Assembly (NCBI GenBank): GCA_017424575.1
Contig: JAFOYQ010000044.1
Location: forward strand, 1 to 49,940
Source: Muribaculaceae bacterium
GTDB taxonomy: Bacteria > Bacteroidota > Bacteroidia > Bacteroidales > Muribaculaceae
Length of the DNA stretch: 49,940 nt
Direction: 5' to 3'
The stretch's first letter is position 1; the number at the start of each line of letters is the position of its first letter. Below are positions 41,514 to 49,927 of this stretch, in pieces. The translations under genes and the position numbers were made by a program. The notes below the pieces were generated by a model, which was not told the DNA's origin, ran no database searches, and saw nothing but the letters and a program-made list of their open reading frames with translations.

Positions 41514-42104
41514 ATGCAAAAGTTAAAAATGCTCACCGACGACCAGTTGGTGGCAAATTATGCTAAGGGTAGTAATGAGGCGTTTGATGCACTTCTTTCT
41601 CGTCATCAATCACGCGTATTCTCCTATATATTACATATCGTAAAAAATCGTGACCTCGCAGATGATATTTTTCAAGAAACATTTGTGAAGGCGATTATGA
41701 CTATTAAACAAGGTCGTTATACTGAAAATGGTAAATTCTCGGCGTGGATTACTCGCATCGCACATAATCTTATAATAGACTATTATCGTCAAGAGAAATC
41801 AGAGAACACTGTTTCGGCCGACGATGATGATGTGAATTTCTTAAATCGCAAGGATTTATGCGACGATAATATCGAAGATAAGATTGTTGTTGATCAAATT
41901 CACCGCGACGTTAAACGCATAGTTGATGCTCTTCCCGATAGCCAACGTGAGGTGCTTGTGATGCGCTATTATCGTAATATGAGTTTTAAAGAGATTGCTG
42001 ATGCTACAAATGTGAGCATTAATACCGCTCTTGGTCGCATGCGTTATGCTATACTTAATATGCGTCGCATTGCCGAAGAAAACAATATTGTTCTCACCTT
42101 CTAA
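41514..42104 (+). CDS. ECF-family RNA polymerase sigma factor (orphan)
   Basis: A 196-residue sigma factor with region 2 (AFDALLSRHQSRVFSYILHIVKNRDLADDIFQETFVKAI and FSAWITRIAHNLIIDYYRQEK) and region 4 (LPDSQREVLVMRYYRNMSFKEIADATNVSINTALGRMRYAILNMRRIAEE). An acidic insert (ENTVSADDDDVNFLNRKDLCDDNIEDK) lies between the regions. Unlike the sigma at 2351 it has a housekeeping promoter and no adjacent anti-sigma gene. A strong terminator follows, so it is a single-gene unit. Targets are unknown; an in-frame ATG at 41529 is an alternative start. Confidence 0.92.
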   Translation: MQKLKMLTDDQLVANYAKGSNEAFDALLSRHQSRVFSYILHIVKNRDLADDIFQETFVKAIMTIKQGRYTENGKFSAWITRIAHNLIIDYYRQEKSENTVSADDDDVNFLNRKDLCDDNIEDKIVVDQIHRDVKRIVDALPDSQREVLVMRYYRNMSFKEIADATNVSINTALGRMRYAILNMRRIAEENNIVLTF

Positions 42105-42161
42105 TTTGGATTCTTTTCATTCAAAGAATAATAAGTTTCATAGTTGTTTAAGTTTAGAAGT

Positions 42162-42201
42162 GAGGGGTGTATCATTTGCGAATGATGCACCCCTCTATTT
42201 T
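42162..42201 (+). terminator. Terminator after the orphan ECF sigma gene
   Basis: A 14-15 bp stem, arms 42162-42176 and 42181-42195 with loop TGCG and one G-U, followed by TATTTTG. It lies between convergent genes and probably also serves the PIG-L operon. Confidence 0.85.
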
Positions 42202-42221
42202 GTAGTGATAGTTTAGTTTAT

Positions 42222-42971
42222 CTAGAGAATGTCGCTACTATCGCGTCTTAAGTGAATAAATGCTTCGGCTCGGTCGCAACGAAACTCTATGCCACGAAAT
42301 TTCTCAATAGGGTCGTGCCATTTTTGATATAGAGGCTCCATGTCTTGACTTGTGTGGCAATTACATGCCTTGCGTTTTTGCTCAGCAACAGCAGAGATGT
42401 TAACATAATCTGTTGGATGGAAATAGGCTGTTTGAGTGCCATTCATCCCTTCGGCATAATATAACTCAAAACTATAGTCAAGTCTTCGCCAAGCATTATA
42501 GACAAGGATAGCACATACTCGATGGTCGGCATGAGAATCAAGAGGCCAATGGGTAAATACGATATCGGGTTTTTCTGCTGCGACCAAGTTAAGCATCTCA
42601 GCATATCGTTCTTTGCTGACTTCGGTATTGCCGTCGATTTGAGTCATAAAGACTGGTCTAACGCCAAGAACATTGCATGCATTGGTAGCTTCTTTGGTGC
42701 GAATAGCCACAGCTTCTTCGTGAGTTTTACCTTTAATGCCTGCTTCACCTTTGGTCATATATACAGATACAACATCCCACCCAGCTTGTTTAAGTCTAAT
42801 CATTGTGCCACCACAGCAAAGTTCGGGGTCATCGGGGTGAGCTCCGATGATTAATGCTTTCTTTTTGCCCAAAGAGTTTGGAGTAGGCTCGTTGGCAAAT
42901 GCTTCTGTCCCTAAAATAGATGCTCCAGCTATAGCAGTGCCGGCAACTTTTAACATGTCACGTCGATTCAT
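42222..42971 (-). CDS. PIG-L family deacetylase with Tat-like signal (copy 2)
   Basis: A 249-residue zinc-dependent N-deacetylase-like protein of the LmbE/PIG-L family. The N-terminus MNRRDMLKVAGTAIAGAS has a twin-arginine-like motif and hydrophobic stretch, so export is likely. Zinc and catalytic motifs are GAHPDDPELCCGG and THWPLDSHADHRV. Related enzymes remove acetyl groups from N-acetylglucosaminyl substrates. It is a tandem paralog of the upstream gene at 43000, differing notably after HPDDPE (LCCGG versus GNAGG). Last gene of the nhaC operon. Confidence 0.87.
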   Translation of the reverse strand: MNRRDMLKVAGTAIAGASILGTEAFANEPTPNSLGKKKALIIGAHPDDPELCCGGTMIRLKQAGWDVVSVYMTKGEAGIKGKTHEEAVAIRTKEATNACNVLGVRPVFMTQIDGNTEVSKERYAEMLNLVAAEKPDIVFTHWPLDSHADHRVCAILVYNAWRRLDYSFELYYAEGMNGTQTAYFHPTDYVNISAVAEQKRKACNCHTSQDMEPLYQKWHDPIEKFRGIEFRCDRAEAFIHLRRDSSDIL

Positions 42972-42999
42972 GGTTGGAAATTATTAGATGGGATGATTC

Positions 43000-43755
43000 T
43001 TACAATATAATGTCGCTACTATCGCGACGAATGTGGATATATGCCTCAGCGCGGTCACAACGGAATTCTATTCCACGGAATTTTTCCATGTGGTCGTGCC
43101 AATCACTATATAGATAGTCAATGTTTTGGCTTATATGACAATCACAAGCTTTGCGCTTTTGTGCTGCCACCGATGAAATATCGACATAGTCGGTGGGATG
43201 GAAGTATTGGGATTGGGTGCCAGTCATTGTTTCGAAGAAATATAATTCGAATGAGTAGCCGAGTCGGCGCCACGCGTCATATACAAGTGAAGAGCACACA
43301 CGATGGTCGGTATGAGAATCAAGAGGCCAATGGGTAAATACAATATCTGGTTTTTCAGAGTCAATGAGCTCACGCATTTCGGCGTATCGTTCTTTGTTAA
43401 TTTCTCCATTGCCATCGATTTGTGTCATGAAAATGGGACGAACATCGAGGATTTTGCACGCATTTATAGCTTCTTGAGTGCGAATTGCAGCTGCTTCTTC
43501 GTGTGATTTTCCATTTATGCCTGCTTGCCCTTTGGTCATATATACCGATACTACATCCCATCCAGCTTGGCGCAAAAGAATCATAATTCCACCAGCATTG
43601 CCTTCGGGATCATCGGGGTGAGCTCCGATGATTAATGCTTTTTTCTTTGTTTTTTGAGGAGTATTTGCCGTCTCTGTAGCAAAAACTTCATTTCCCAATA
43701 ATGTTGCTCCAGCAATAGCAGTGCCGGCAACTTTTAGCATATCACGTCGATTCAT
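43000..43755 (-). CDS. PIG-L family deacetylase with Tat-like signal (copy 1)
   Basis: A 251-residue paralog of the next gene. It shares the first 17 residues exactly (MNRRDMLKVAGTAIAGA), followed by GAHPDDPEGNAGGIMILLRQAGWDVVSVYMTKGQAGI and the THWPLDSHTDHRV motif. The C-terminal EFRCDRAEAYIHIRRDSSDI is also shared. High similarity in both coding and signal regions indicates a recent tandem duplication. It lies 37 nt after the NhaC-type antiporter gene. The substrate is unknown; an exported amino-sugar deacetylase is the best guess. Confidence 0.87.
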   Translation of the reverse strand: MNRRDMLKVAGTAIAGATLLGNEVFATETANTPQKTKKKALIIGAHPDDPEGNAGGIMILLRQAGWDVVSVYMTKGQAGINGKSHEEAAAIRTQEAINACKILDVRPIFMTQIDGNGEINKERYAEMRELIDSEKPDIVFTHWPLDSHTDHRVCSSLVYDAWRRLGYSFELYFFETMTGTQSQYFHPTDYVDISSVAAQKRKACDCHISQNIDYLYSDWHDHMEKFRGIEFRCDRAEAYIHIRRDSSDIIL

Positions 43756-43792
43756 GGTTATGAGATTATGTATTTAATCTCAAAGTTACACA

Positions 43793-45223
43793 TTAATTTT
43801 TTAATCTCCTAATTTTCCAACCAGTCCATGCAAAAAATAAAGATAAGAGTGGGCTCGCGATATTGAAGATACAGTAGGGGAGATAAGTTAATGTAGCAAC
43901 ACCTAATACTGTTGATTGGGTAACCCCACAAGAGTTCCATGGAATTAATACTGATGTAACAGAGATGGAGTCTTCGAGTGAACGGCTTAGAAGTCGTGGC
44001 TCAAGTCTGTTTTTCTTATACAAGTTTCGGAAAAGATTTCCACATAATAATATTGAGAGATATTGGTCGCCAGTACAGCAATTGATGAATAATCCACTAC
44101 CAACTGTAGCAGAAACAGTTTGTCGTAGAGAGTGTATTTTAGTTGTAAACGCTTTCGTAATAGTGCCAAGCATGCCTGTGCCTATTAATATGCCTCCAAA
44201 AGTCATGGCGCAAAGCACGAGGTATATGGTCGGCATCATCCTAGCAATACCTCCAGTGCTAACAAGTGAGTCAAGTAGTTCGTTGCCAGTAGAAATTGTA
44301 GTTTCGGTAAATAATACATCGCTACACATTATGCATATATCGTTCCATGTAGTAGTATAACCAAGCATTTCGATAATTTGAGGTTGAAAAACAAAGATGC
44401 CAATAAGTCCAAGTAGAGAACTAACAGCAAGCGTGATGTATGTTTTTATACGCATTGCAATGAGAATGCCAGTAATGATAGGTATGGCGAGAACCCAAGG
44501 GGTAATGTTGAACGAATTGTTGAGTGCTATGATGATGTCAAAAGATTGCGAAGCCTCGTTTGTATTGGAGAAAAATCCTACACCAGCATAGACTAATAGG
44601 GCAATAATCATGGCTGGAGTAGATGTGAGCATAAGATATTTTATATGAGTAAAAAGGTTGACTTTACACGATGATGAGGCGAGTACGGTGGTGTCGGATA
44701 GAGGAGAAACTTTGTCGCCAAAGTATGCTCCCGATATAATTGCTCCCGCAATCCAGCCATCACTATATCCCATTACATTGCCAATTCCCTGAAATGCAAT
44801 GCCTATTGTGGCAATTGTTGACCACGAACTGCCCGAAAGAACTGAAATTACTGCACACACAGCACATGCGATAAGTAAAAAGAATTTTGGATTGATAATA
44901 CTCAATCCATAGTCGATTAAGGTGGGTACTACTCCACTCAACATCCATGTGGCAGATACTGTTGCTATGAAAATTAGAATGGGTATTGCTGGCAATATTT
45001 GTGAGGAGCTTTTCTTTATTCCTTCAATTATTTTAGAAATAGGTTGAGGAGCAAAGATTGTAGATAGGGCAAAGCTAAAAATTGCAGCGCCGAGAAGTAT
45101 CAAATAACTGATGCTTTGTGCTGTATCGGCACCTTTTACTATGATGATACCAATTAGAGTTGTCAATAATGCTACGATAGGGAGAATCGACAACATAAAA
45201 GATGGTTGCGACGACTTATTCAA
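43793..45223 (-). CDS. NhaC-family Na+/H+ antiporter-like transporter
   Basis: A 476-residue inner-membrane protein with about 11-12 hydrophobic segments. Family stretches include ILPAIPILIFIATVSATWMLSGVVPTLIDYGL, SGSSWSTIATIGIAFQGIG, YFGDKVSPLSDTTVLASSSCKVNLFTHIKYL (conserved polar GDKxSPLSDTT) and VSATVGSGLFINCCTGDQYLSILL. NhaC proteins exchange Na+ for H+ or, in some, malate and lactate. A -7 element TAATTTTG lies at 45268-45275. It is co-directional with two PIG-L genes; whether the products act together is unknown. Confidence 0.88.
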   Translation of the reverse strand: MNKSSQPSFMLSILPIVALLTTLIGIIIVKGADTAQSISYLILLGAAIFSFALSTIFAPQPISKIIEGIKKSSSQILPAIPILIFIATVSATWMLSGVVPTLIDYGLSIINPKFFLLIACAVCAVISVLSGSSWSTIATIGIAFQGIGNVMGYSDGWIAGAIISGAYFGDKVSPLSDTTVLASSSCKVNLFTHIKYLMLTSTPAMIIALLVYAGVGFFSNTNEASQSFDIIIALNNSFNITPWVLAIPIITGILIAMRIKTYITLAVSSLLGLIGIFVFQPQIIEMLGYTTTWNDICIMCSDVLFTETTISTGNELLDSLVSTGGIARMMPTIYLVLCAMTFGGILIGTGMLGTITKAFTTKIHSLRQTVSATVGSGLFINCCTGDQYLSILLCGNLFRNLYKKNRLEPRLLSRSLEDSISVTSVLIPWNSCGVTQSTVLGVATLTYLPYCIFNIASPLLSLFFAWTGWKIRRLKN

Positions 45224-45267
45224 ACTTTTATATTGTTAAAATTGTTGTAAATGATGATTTTGAGGTG

Positions 45268-45275
45268 CAAAATTA
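45268..45275 (-). promoter_or_regulatory. -7 element for the nhaC/PIG-L operon
   Basis: The minus strand reads TAATTTTG (match to TAnnTTTG), 45 nt before the NhaC ATG. The -33 box is not clear. Confidence 0.45.
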
Positions 45276-45308
45276 GTGAATCGCGCAATCAAAACAAAAA
45301 TAATTCAC

Positions 45309-45316
45309 TATCTTTG
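45309..45316 (+). promoter_or_regulatory. -7 element for tmRNA
   Basis: TATCTTTG, a full consensus match, about 36 nt before the tmRNA 5' end. The upstream TTTG is not visible at 19-20 nt; a short precursor leader is implied. Confidence 0.55.
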
Positions 45317-45351
45317 CACTGCTATAACATTATTTCTAATAATGCATAATC

Positions 45352-45748
45352 GGGGCTGACTGGCTTTGACAGCGTGTAGAGGTGGTGTGTAAGCACGCAG
45401 AGAAATGATGGCTACTCTCTTTAATCAGGGACATCAAAATTTTAAATGGCGAAAATAACTACGCTCTTGCTGCTTAATTGAAGTACAGTAGATTAGCTTA
45501 ATCTCTGCAACAGTTGCGGAGACAAGACATCACCCAATTGTCCTTTTCCCGAGACGGATTGATAAGGTGGTGCAGGTAAATCGGGAATAGGTGACCAAGA
45601 GTCTCGCGAGGTTGCCGAAATTTTTAGAGGCTAAGGTTGTGGTTGGTTGTCTTTTGCCTGCCACTTCACGAAAACCAAGGAAAGACTAAGCGTGTAGAAA
45701 GCTCATTAGTTCCACGTTTGGACGAGGGTTCAACCCCCTCCAGCTCCA
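45352..45748 (+). ncRNA. ssrA: Transfer-messenger RNA (tmRNA)
   Basis: A 397-nt tmRNA that rescues stalled ribosomes with SmpB. The 5' end GGGGCTGACTGGC and 3' end GGGTTCAACCCCCTCCAGCTCC-A form the tRNA-like domain, with acceptor pairs GGGGCTG/CAGCTCC and the T arm. The CCA is not encoded (ACT follows). The tag frame is visible at 45445-45477: ...AAT GGC GAA AAT AAC TAC GCT CTT GCT GCT TAA, giving a tag ending GENNYALAA. Several pseudoknot stems follow the tag. A short frame across 45637-45822 is not a protein gene. Confidence 0.97.
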
Positions 45749-45756
45749 CTGAATAC

Positions 45757-45790
45757 AAGGTGATAAAAACAAAAATGTTTTTATCGCCTT
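45757..45790. terminator. Bidirectional terminator between tmRNA and the flippase gene
   Basis: A 14-bp stem, AAGGTGATAAAAAC (45757-45770) with GTTTTTATCGCCTT (45777-45790), one G-U pair, 6-nt loop, followed by ATTTT. The flippase stop codon (45781-45783) lies inside the right arm, so the hairpin ends transcripts from both sides. Confidence 0.85.
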
Positions 45791-47283
45791 ATTTTATTGA
45801 TAATAGTATTGCGTTCGCATGAATCTAACCCCAAAAAGAATATTGCGAAGAGGGTAGAGAGTGCAGAAACTGAGATTGTAATGATGCTACAACTTGTAAA
45901 TTGTAGTGAAATTAATGGAATAGAGATTGTGAGTGCTAAAACTAAGATAACGGGAAGAATGGCATTTCTGAAATAACTCGATAATTTGAATTCTTGTATT
46001 AGGTGCTTTACATTTAGCAGAGTCATAAGAATAATTGCACACATAATGGCAATATATATAATGTATGCATAGTTGGGATTCAACCCATAACGGAATCCAA
46101 CATATATAATAGGAAGTGTTATTAGATACATCGAACCGATGCCAAGGCTGAGGAATTTTATTTTCCCTGTTGCATGAATGCAAGTGTTGAGGATGTTGAT
46201 AGGAATTGCCAAACCAGTTGATATGATTATAAGTTGGCAAAAAGTTGTAGTGTATTGAGGAATATTGTTCCCTAACCAAATGTGTAATATTTGCTCTGTT
46301 TCAACCAATAGCGGAATTGCGACTATGAGGTAGAGGAAAAATGTGTATCGAGTGGCTTTTGAAATGAGTTCAAGCATCTGCTCGGTTGCATCTGCTGAAT
46401 GTTTTTTGATGATTTGTGGGCTAAAAGCCATGATGATATTGCTCGATATCCCATTGAGAATGTGCTGAATGCTTAATGCTATTGAATTTGCCGCATTAAG
46501 TGCTACTCCGAAAAATGAATTTAATAAAAGGGCAGTGCCATGGGTGCGAGTCGAATAGCAAATTGTGCCGTATAGGTCGAGAATGGAAAATTTTGACATT
46601 TGTAAAAGTATGTCTTTCGAATATGCAAAACGTTTACATTCGTTGACCTTAGTTTTACAATAATATATATAGCAAACAGCTATTATCGCTGTAATTGCTA
46701 AAATTAGAATTGAATAGGAGTAAAGTTTATCAAATGTGCTAAGCATGAGGAAGATTGCTACTCCTAATCGTAATGCAGAGTTGAGTATTTCGATATAGGC
46801 AAAAGCTACCATTTTTTCATTTGCAATCAAGCAAGAACTAAATGGGAGTTGCATTACTCTCAATGCTGCACCTATAACACAACAATGATAAGTGAATTTT
46901 GCAATTTCAATGCGATTGAAGGGTATATCGAGATAATTAGAAAAGTACCAAAATCCTAATGTTTCCCCAAGTATAACAATAAAAAATGCCGCAATTAATG
47001 AGATAATTATGGCAGAGCCGTATACTTGATGCTTACAATTATTATCTTGCTCTATATGGTAGGCGAAAAAACGTGAAAAAGAGTTGCTTAGAGCCGAATT
47101 GATAAATTCGGTTAATGCAATTATGCTACCAACAACTCCATATATGCCGAAATCGGTGATGCCAAGTTGTTCAAGAACTATGCGTGAGGTGTATAGCCCA
47201 ATAATAATCGCTATTGCCATTCGCAAATAAAGCATAATGGCGTTGCGAGTGATGCGAGAACCGATATGGCTTTCTAAAGACAT
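45781..47283 (-). CDS. Polysaccharide flippase (Wzx/MATE-like)
   Basis: About 500 residues from ATG 47283 (MSLESHIGSRITRNAIMLYLRM). An in-frame ATG at 47367 would overlap ugd and is not used. There are around 12-14 hydrophobic helices. The N-terminal pattern LYTSRIVLEQLGITDFGIYGVVGSIIALTEFINSALSNSFSRFFAYHI is typical of O-antigen/polysaccharide flippases in Bacteroides. These move lipid-linked oligosaccharides across the inner membrane. It follows ugd by 13 nt, in an envelope-polysaccharide gene group. The substrate is unknown. Confidence 0.85.
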   Translation of the reverse strand: MSLESHIGSRITRNAIMLYLRMAIAIIIGLYTSRIVLEQLGITDFGIYGVVGSIIALTEFINSALSNSFSRFFAYHIEQDNNCKHQVYGSAIIISLIAAFFIVILGETLGFWYFSNYLDIPFNRIEIAKFTYHCCVIGAALRVMQLPFSSCLIANEKMVAFAYIEILNSALRLGVAIFLMLSTFDKLYSYSILILAITAIIAVCYIYYCKTKVNECKRFAYSKDILLQMSKFSILDLYGTICYSTRTHGTALLLNSFFGVALNAANSIALSIQHILNGISSNIIMAFSPQIIKKHSADATEQMLELISKATRYTFFLYLIVAIPLLVETEQILHIWLGNNIPQYTTTFCQLIIISTGLAIPINILNTCIHATGKIKFLSLGIGSMYLITLPIIYVGFRYGLNPNYAYIIYIAIMCAIILMTLLNVKHLIQEFKLSSYFRNAILPVILVLALTISIPLISLQFTSCSIITISVSALSTLFAIFFLGLDSCERNTIINKIRR

Positions 47284-47296
47284 TTGTTGAGGTTGC

Positions 47297-48607
47297 CTAT
47301 CCGATTTTATAATAAGTGAAATCGTTTTGGTTAAGTTCGTTGCGGTCGTATATATTGCGTCCGTCAATGATGACTTTTTCTTTCATTACTTTGCCGAGTA
47401 TTGCAAAGTTGGGGAAGCGGAATTCTCTCCATTCGGTAACTAAAAGAAGGGCATCGGCATCAAGAGCAGCATCATACATGTCGTCACCATAAGCTACCTT
47501 ATCGCCAATGCGTCGTTTGCACTCATTGATTGCGATAGGATCAAACACTTTTACCTTACCACCTGCTGCAATAATCTTGTCGATAAGAATCAATGATGGA
47601 GCTTCGCGCATGTCGTCGGTCTCGGGTTTGAAGGCAAGCCCCCATATAGCAATATTTTTCCCATTGATATCTCCATTGAAGTGTTTCATTAGTTTGTTGA
47701 ATAACACCTCTTTTTGGCGTTCATTTACTTCTTCTACAGCTTTAAGAACACTCATTGGATATCCTGCTTTTTCTGCAGTTTTAATAAGGGCTTTTACATC
47801 TTTAGGGAAGCAACTGCCACCATAACCACATCCTGGATATAGGAATTTTTTGCCAATGCGATTGTCGGAGCCGATGCCTTTGCGCACCATGTTTACGTCA
47901 GCACCAACGAGTTCGCATAAGTTGGCAATATCGTTCATGAATGATATGCGAGTAGCGAGCATGGCATTTGCCGCATATTTAATCATTTCGGCCGATGGAA
48001 TATCGGTGAAAATCATTCGGTCGTTGACGAGCATAAATGGTTTGTAAAGGCGTGACATTATTTTGCGAGCACGTTCTGATTCTACACCTACTACAACTCG
48101 GTCGGGACTCATGAAATCTTTTATTGCAGCGCCCTCTTTAAGAAATTCGGGGTTAGAAGCTACATCAAATTCAACCTCAACACCTCTACGGTCGAGTTCC
48201 TCTTGAATTGTTGCTTTTACTTTTGCAGCAGTACCTACGGGAACTGTGCTCTTGGTAACAACAACGGTATATTTGTTGATGTTTTGACCTATTGTGCGTG
48301 CTACGGCAAGCACATATTTGAGATCGGCGCTACCATCTTCGTCGGGTGGGGTGCCAACTGCACTAAATACAACATCAACATCGTCAAGAACTTTGGTGAG
48401 GTCGGTTTCAAATTTTAGGCGGCCTGCTTTAATGTTTTTTTTGACCATCTCTTCAAGTCCAGGTTCGTAGATGGGTATAATGCCGTTTTTGAGGTTGTCA
48501 ATCTTTGATTGATCAACATCTACACAGGTGACATTTATGCCCATGTCAGAGAAACAAGTGCCTGAAACAAGTCCAACATATCCGGTTCCAACGATAGCTA
48601 TATTCAT
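47297..48607 (-). CDS. ugd: UDP-glucose 6-dehydrogenase
   Basis: Oxidises UDP-glucose to UDP-glucuronate with two NAD+. 436 residues. The N-terminal Rossmann fold is MNIAIVGTGYVGLVSGTCFSDMG. NPEFLKEGAAIKDFMSPDRVVVG and the catalytic-Cys motif YGGSCFPKDVKAL follow, then a C-terminal NAD-like domain with AIWGLAFKPETDDMREAPS. It supplies uronic acid precursors for surface polysaccharide, consistent with the neighbouring flippase and acyltransferase genes. The ATG overlaps the acyltransferase stop (ATGA). Confidence 0.95.
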   Translation of the reverse strand: MNIAIVGTGYVGLVSGTCFSDMGINVTCVDVDQSKIDNLKNGIIPIYEPGLEEMVKKNIKAGRLKFETDLTKVLDDVDVVFSAVGTPPDEDGSADLKYVLAVARTIGQNINKYTVVVTKSTVPVGTAAKVKATIQEELDRRGVEVEFDVASNPEFLKEGAAIKDFMSPDRVVVGVESERARKIMSRLYKPFMLVNDRMIFTDIPSAEMIKYAANAMLATRISFMNDIANLCELVGADVNMVRKGIGSDNRIGKKFLYPGCGYGGSCFPKDVKALIKTAEKAGYPMSVLKAVEEVNERQKEVLFNKLMKHFNGDINGKNIAIWGLAFKPETDDMREAPSLILIDKIIAAGGKVKVFDPIAINECKRRIGDKVAYGDDMYDAALDADALLLVTEWREFRFPNFAILGKVMKEKVIIDGRNIYDRNELNQNDFTYYKIG

Positions 48608-49611
48608 TGTTTTGATGTTTTTAAGTCAATATATTGATGTTTTGATAGGCGAAGAATTCTACGCACAATCGGAATTTGATATAGTAATAACGAAACAACT
48701 AATGTAAAAAGTATTCTTTCGGCAATATTGGGAGTAATATTTTCAACAAAAAATAAAATACTTCGAGTGATTTTTGGAGAAAAATTAAAAGTAGTGTCGA
48801 GGGTATGAACTATTAAAAATAGGATGGAGATAGACCCAATTTGTGCAATTTGTGTGGCAATTTTAGAGAAATGGCGGTAGAAAAAGCTGCTTATCTGAAA
48901 AACAATAAATAAACCACCTATTGCGCCCAATATGTTGATTAATATATTGGAGTAATATACGCTGTGCATGTCAAGTGCTCCGTAATGACACGATGCTGCA
49001 TAAAAGAATAATGCGCATATCCACAAGAGACTTGAATAATGTTTAGTTGTGATTGTGTTTTGTTGATGAAATATGTGTCCGATATGAAAAAACAATAATC
49101 CCATACCAGTTTGCAATATGTTGAATGGTATATAGACCGAACAGTGATTCTTAATATAATAAGTAGTAAATGCTATTATGATTACAATAAGGGAGATTAG
49201 AATGTTTGATTTTATGAGTTTATTAATGATGGAATATGTAATGATACATATAAATAATGATATTAAAAACCATACAGGAAATCCGACTCCCCAATCGATA
49301 GGATTGATGCCACCAATTAATGCTACCTTAAGATATTCTAAAGTACTATGATTTACACCATAAATGTTGTATATTGTTGCAGTGGTAATTATTAATATTG
49401 TAGTTGTGAGATATGGAATTAGTAATTGGCGAGAAGTGTGCTTGATTTTTTTTAATATGGGTATATTCTTGAAAAAATATCCGCTGACAATAAAGAATAA
49501 AGGCATGTGCCAAGCGTAAATTAGCGGACGACGCCAATCATTTACGCAATGTCCTATTATCATTGCTATGATAGCGATAAATTTCATTATGTCAAAAACG
49601 GGGTTGCGCAC
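48604..49611 (-). CDS. Acyltransferase-3 family membrane protein
   Basis: About 335 residues from a GTG at 49611-49609 (VRNPVFDIMKFIAIIAMIIGHCVNDW). The open frame runs upstream to 49881, but those ~90 codons are low-complexity, overlap the tRNA-Gly gene and its promoter, and precede the TAACTTTG -7 element at 49633-49640. The next in-frame ATG is at DIMKF. The N-terminal helix carries the family GHC His. YAWHMPLFFIVSGYFF is the usual second motif, and about ten hydrophobic helices follow. Such proteins O-acetylate surface or secreted glycans. It overlaps ugd by 4 bases. Confidence 0.82.
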   Translation of the reverse strand: MRNPVFDIMKFIAIIAMIIGHCVNDWRRPLIYAWHMPLFFIVSGYFFKNIPILKKIKHTSRQLLIPYLTTTILIITTATIYNIYGVNHSTLEYLKVALIGGINPIDWGVGFPVWFLISLFICIITYSIINKLIKSNILISLIVIIIAFTTYYIKNHCSVYIPFNILQTGMGLLFFHIGHIFHQQNTITTKHYSSLLWICALFFYAASCHYGALDMHSVYYSNILINILGAIGGLFIVFQISSFFYRHFSKIATQIAQIGSISILFLIVHTLDTTFNFSPKITRSILFFVENITPNIAERILFTLVVSLLLYQIPIVRRILRLSKHQYIDLKTSKQ

Positions 49612-49632
49612 AATTTCTATTTTAATATTTTG

Positions 49633-49640
49633 CAAAGTTA
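49633..49640 (-). promoter_or_regulatory. -7 element for the acyltransferase-ugd-flippase operon
   Basis: The minus strand reads TAACTTTG, a full match, about 22 nt before the GTG start. It supports the short start over the long frame. Confidence 0.6.
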
Positions 49641-49813
49641 CGGTAATGAAATGAAAATAGAAAATGGTAATAAATGTTTTTGATGAAAATGTAGAAAAAA
49701 GAATAGAAAAAAAGAATAAAAAAAAATAACGATTTAAGTAGTTGAAATATATTGTGTTATTTGTTTTATGGTGAAATAGGGTAGAAAAAAAGATAAAAAA
49801 AGTGTTTGAAAAA

Positions 49814-49844
49814 TTTGCTATTTCAAAAATAATGCCTACCTTTG
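49814..49844 (+). promoter_or_regulatory. tRNA-Gly promoter
   Basis: TTTG at 49814-49817, 19-nt spacer, TACCTTTG at 49837-49844. Both match the consensus. The start is expected a few bases before the tRNA 5' end at 49855. Confidence 0.75.
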
Positions 49845-49854
49845 CATCGCAATT

Positions 49855-49927
49855 GCGAAAATAGCTCAGTTGGTAGAGCACAACCTTGCCAAGGTTGGGG
49901 TCGCGGGTTCGAGTCCCGTTTTTCGCT
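49855..49927 (+). tRNA. tRNA-Gly (anticodon GCC)
   Basis: 73 nt, with acceptor stem GCGAAAA / TTTTCGC, D arm GCTC..GAGC, and anticodon stem CAACC / GGTTG enclosing TTGCCAA (anticodon GCC at 49888-49890). The T arm is CGGG TTCGAGT CCCG. The discriminator is U73, as usual for bacterial tRNA-Gly. The 3' CCA is not encoded and would be added by the cca product. Confidence 0.97.

Noticed and set aside
45637..45822. 61-residue open frame
   Set aside because: It lies across the 3' half of tmRNA and its terminator; the RNA structure explains the sequence.
49612..49881. N-terminal 90-codon extension of the acyltransferase frame
   Set aside because: It is low-complexity, overlaps the tRNA-Gly gene and its promoter on the other strand, and lies upstream of the likely promoter.
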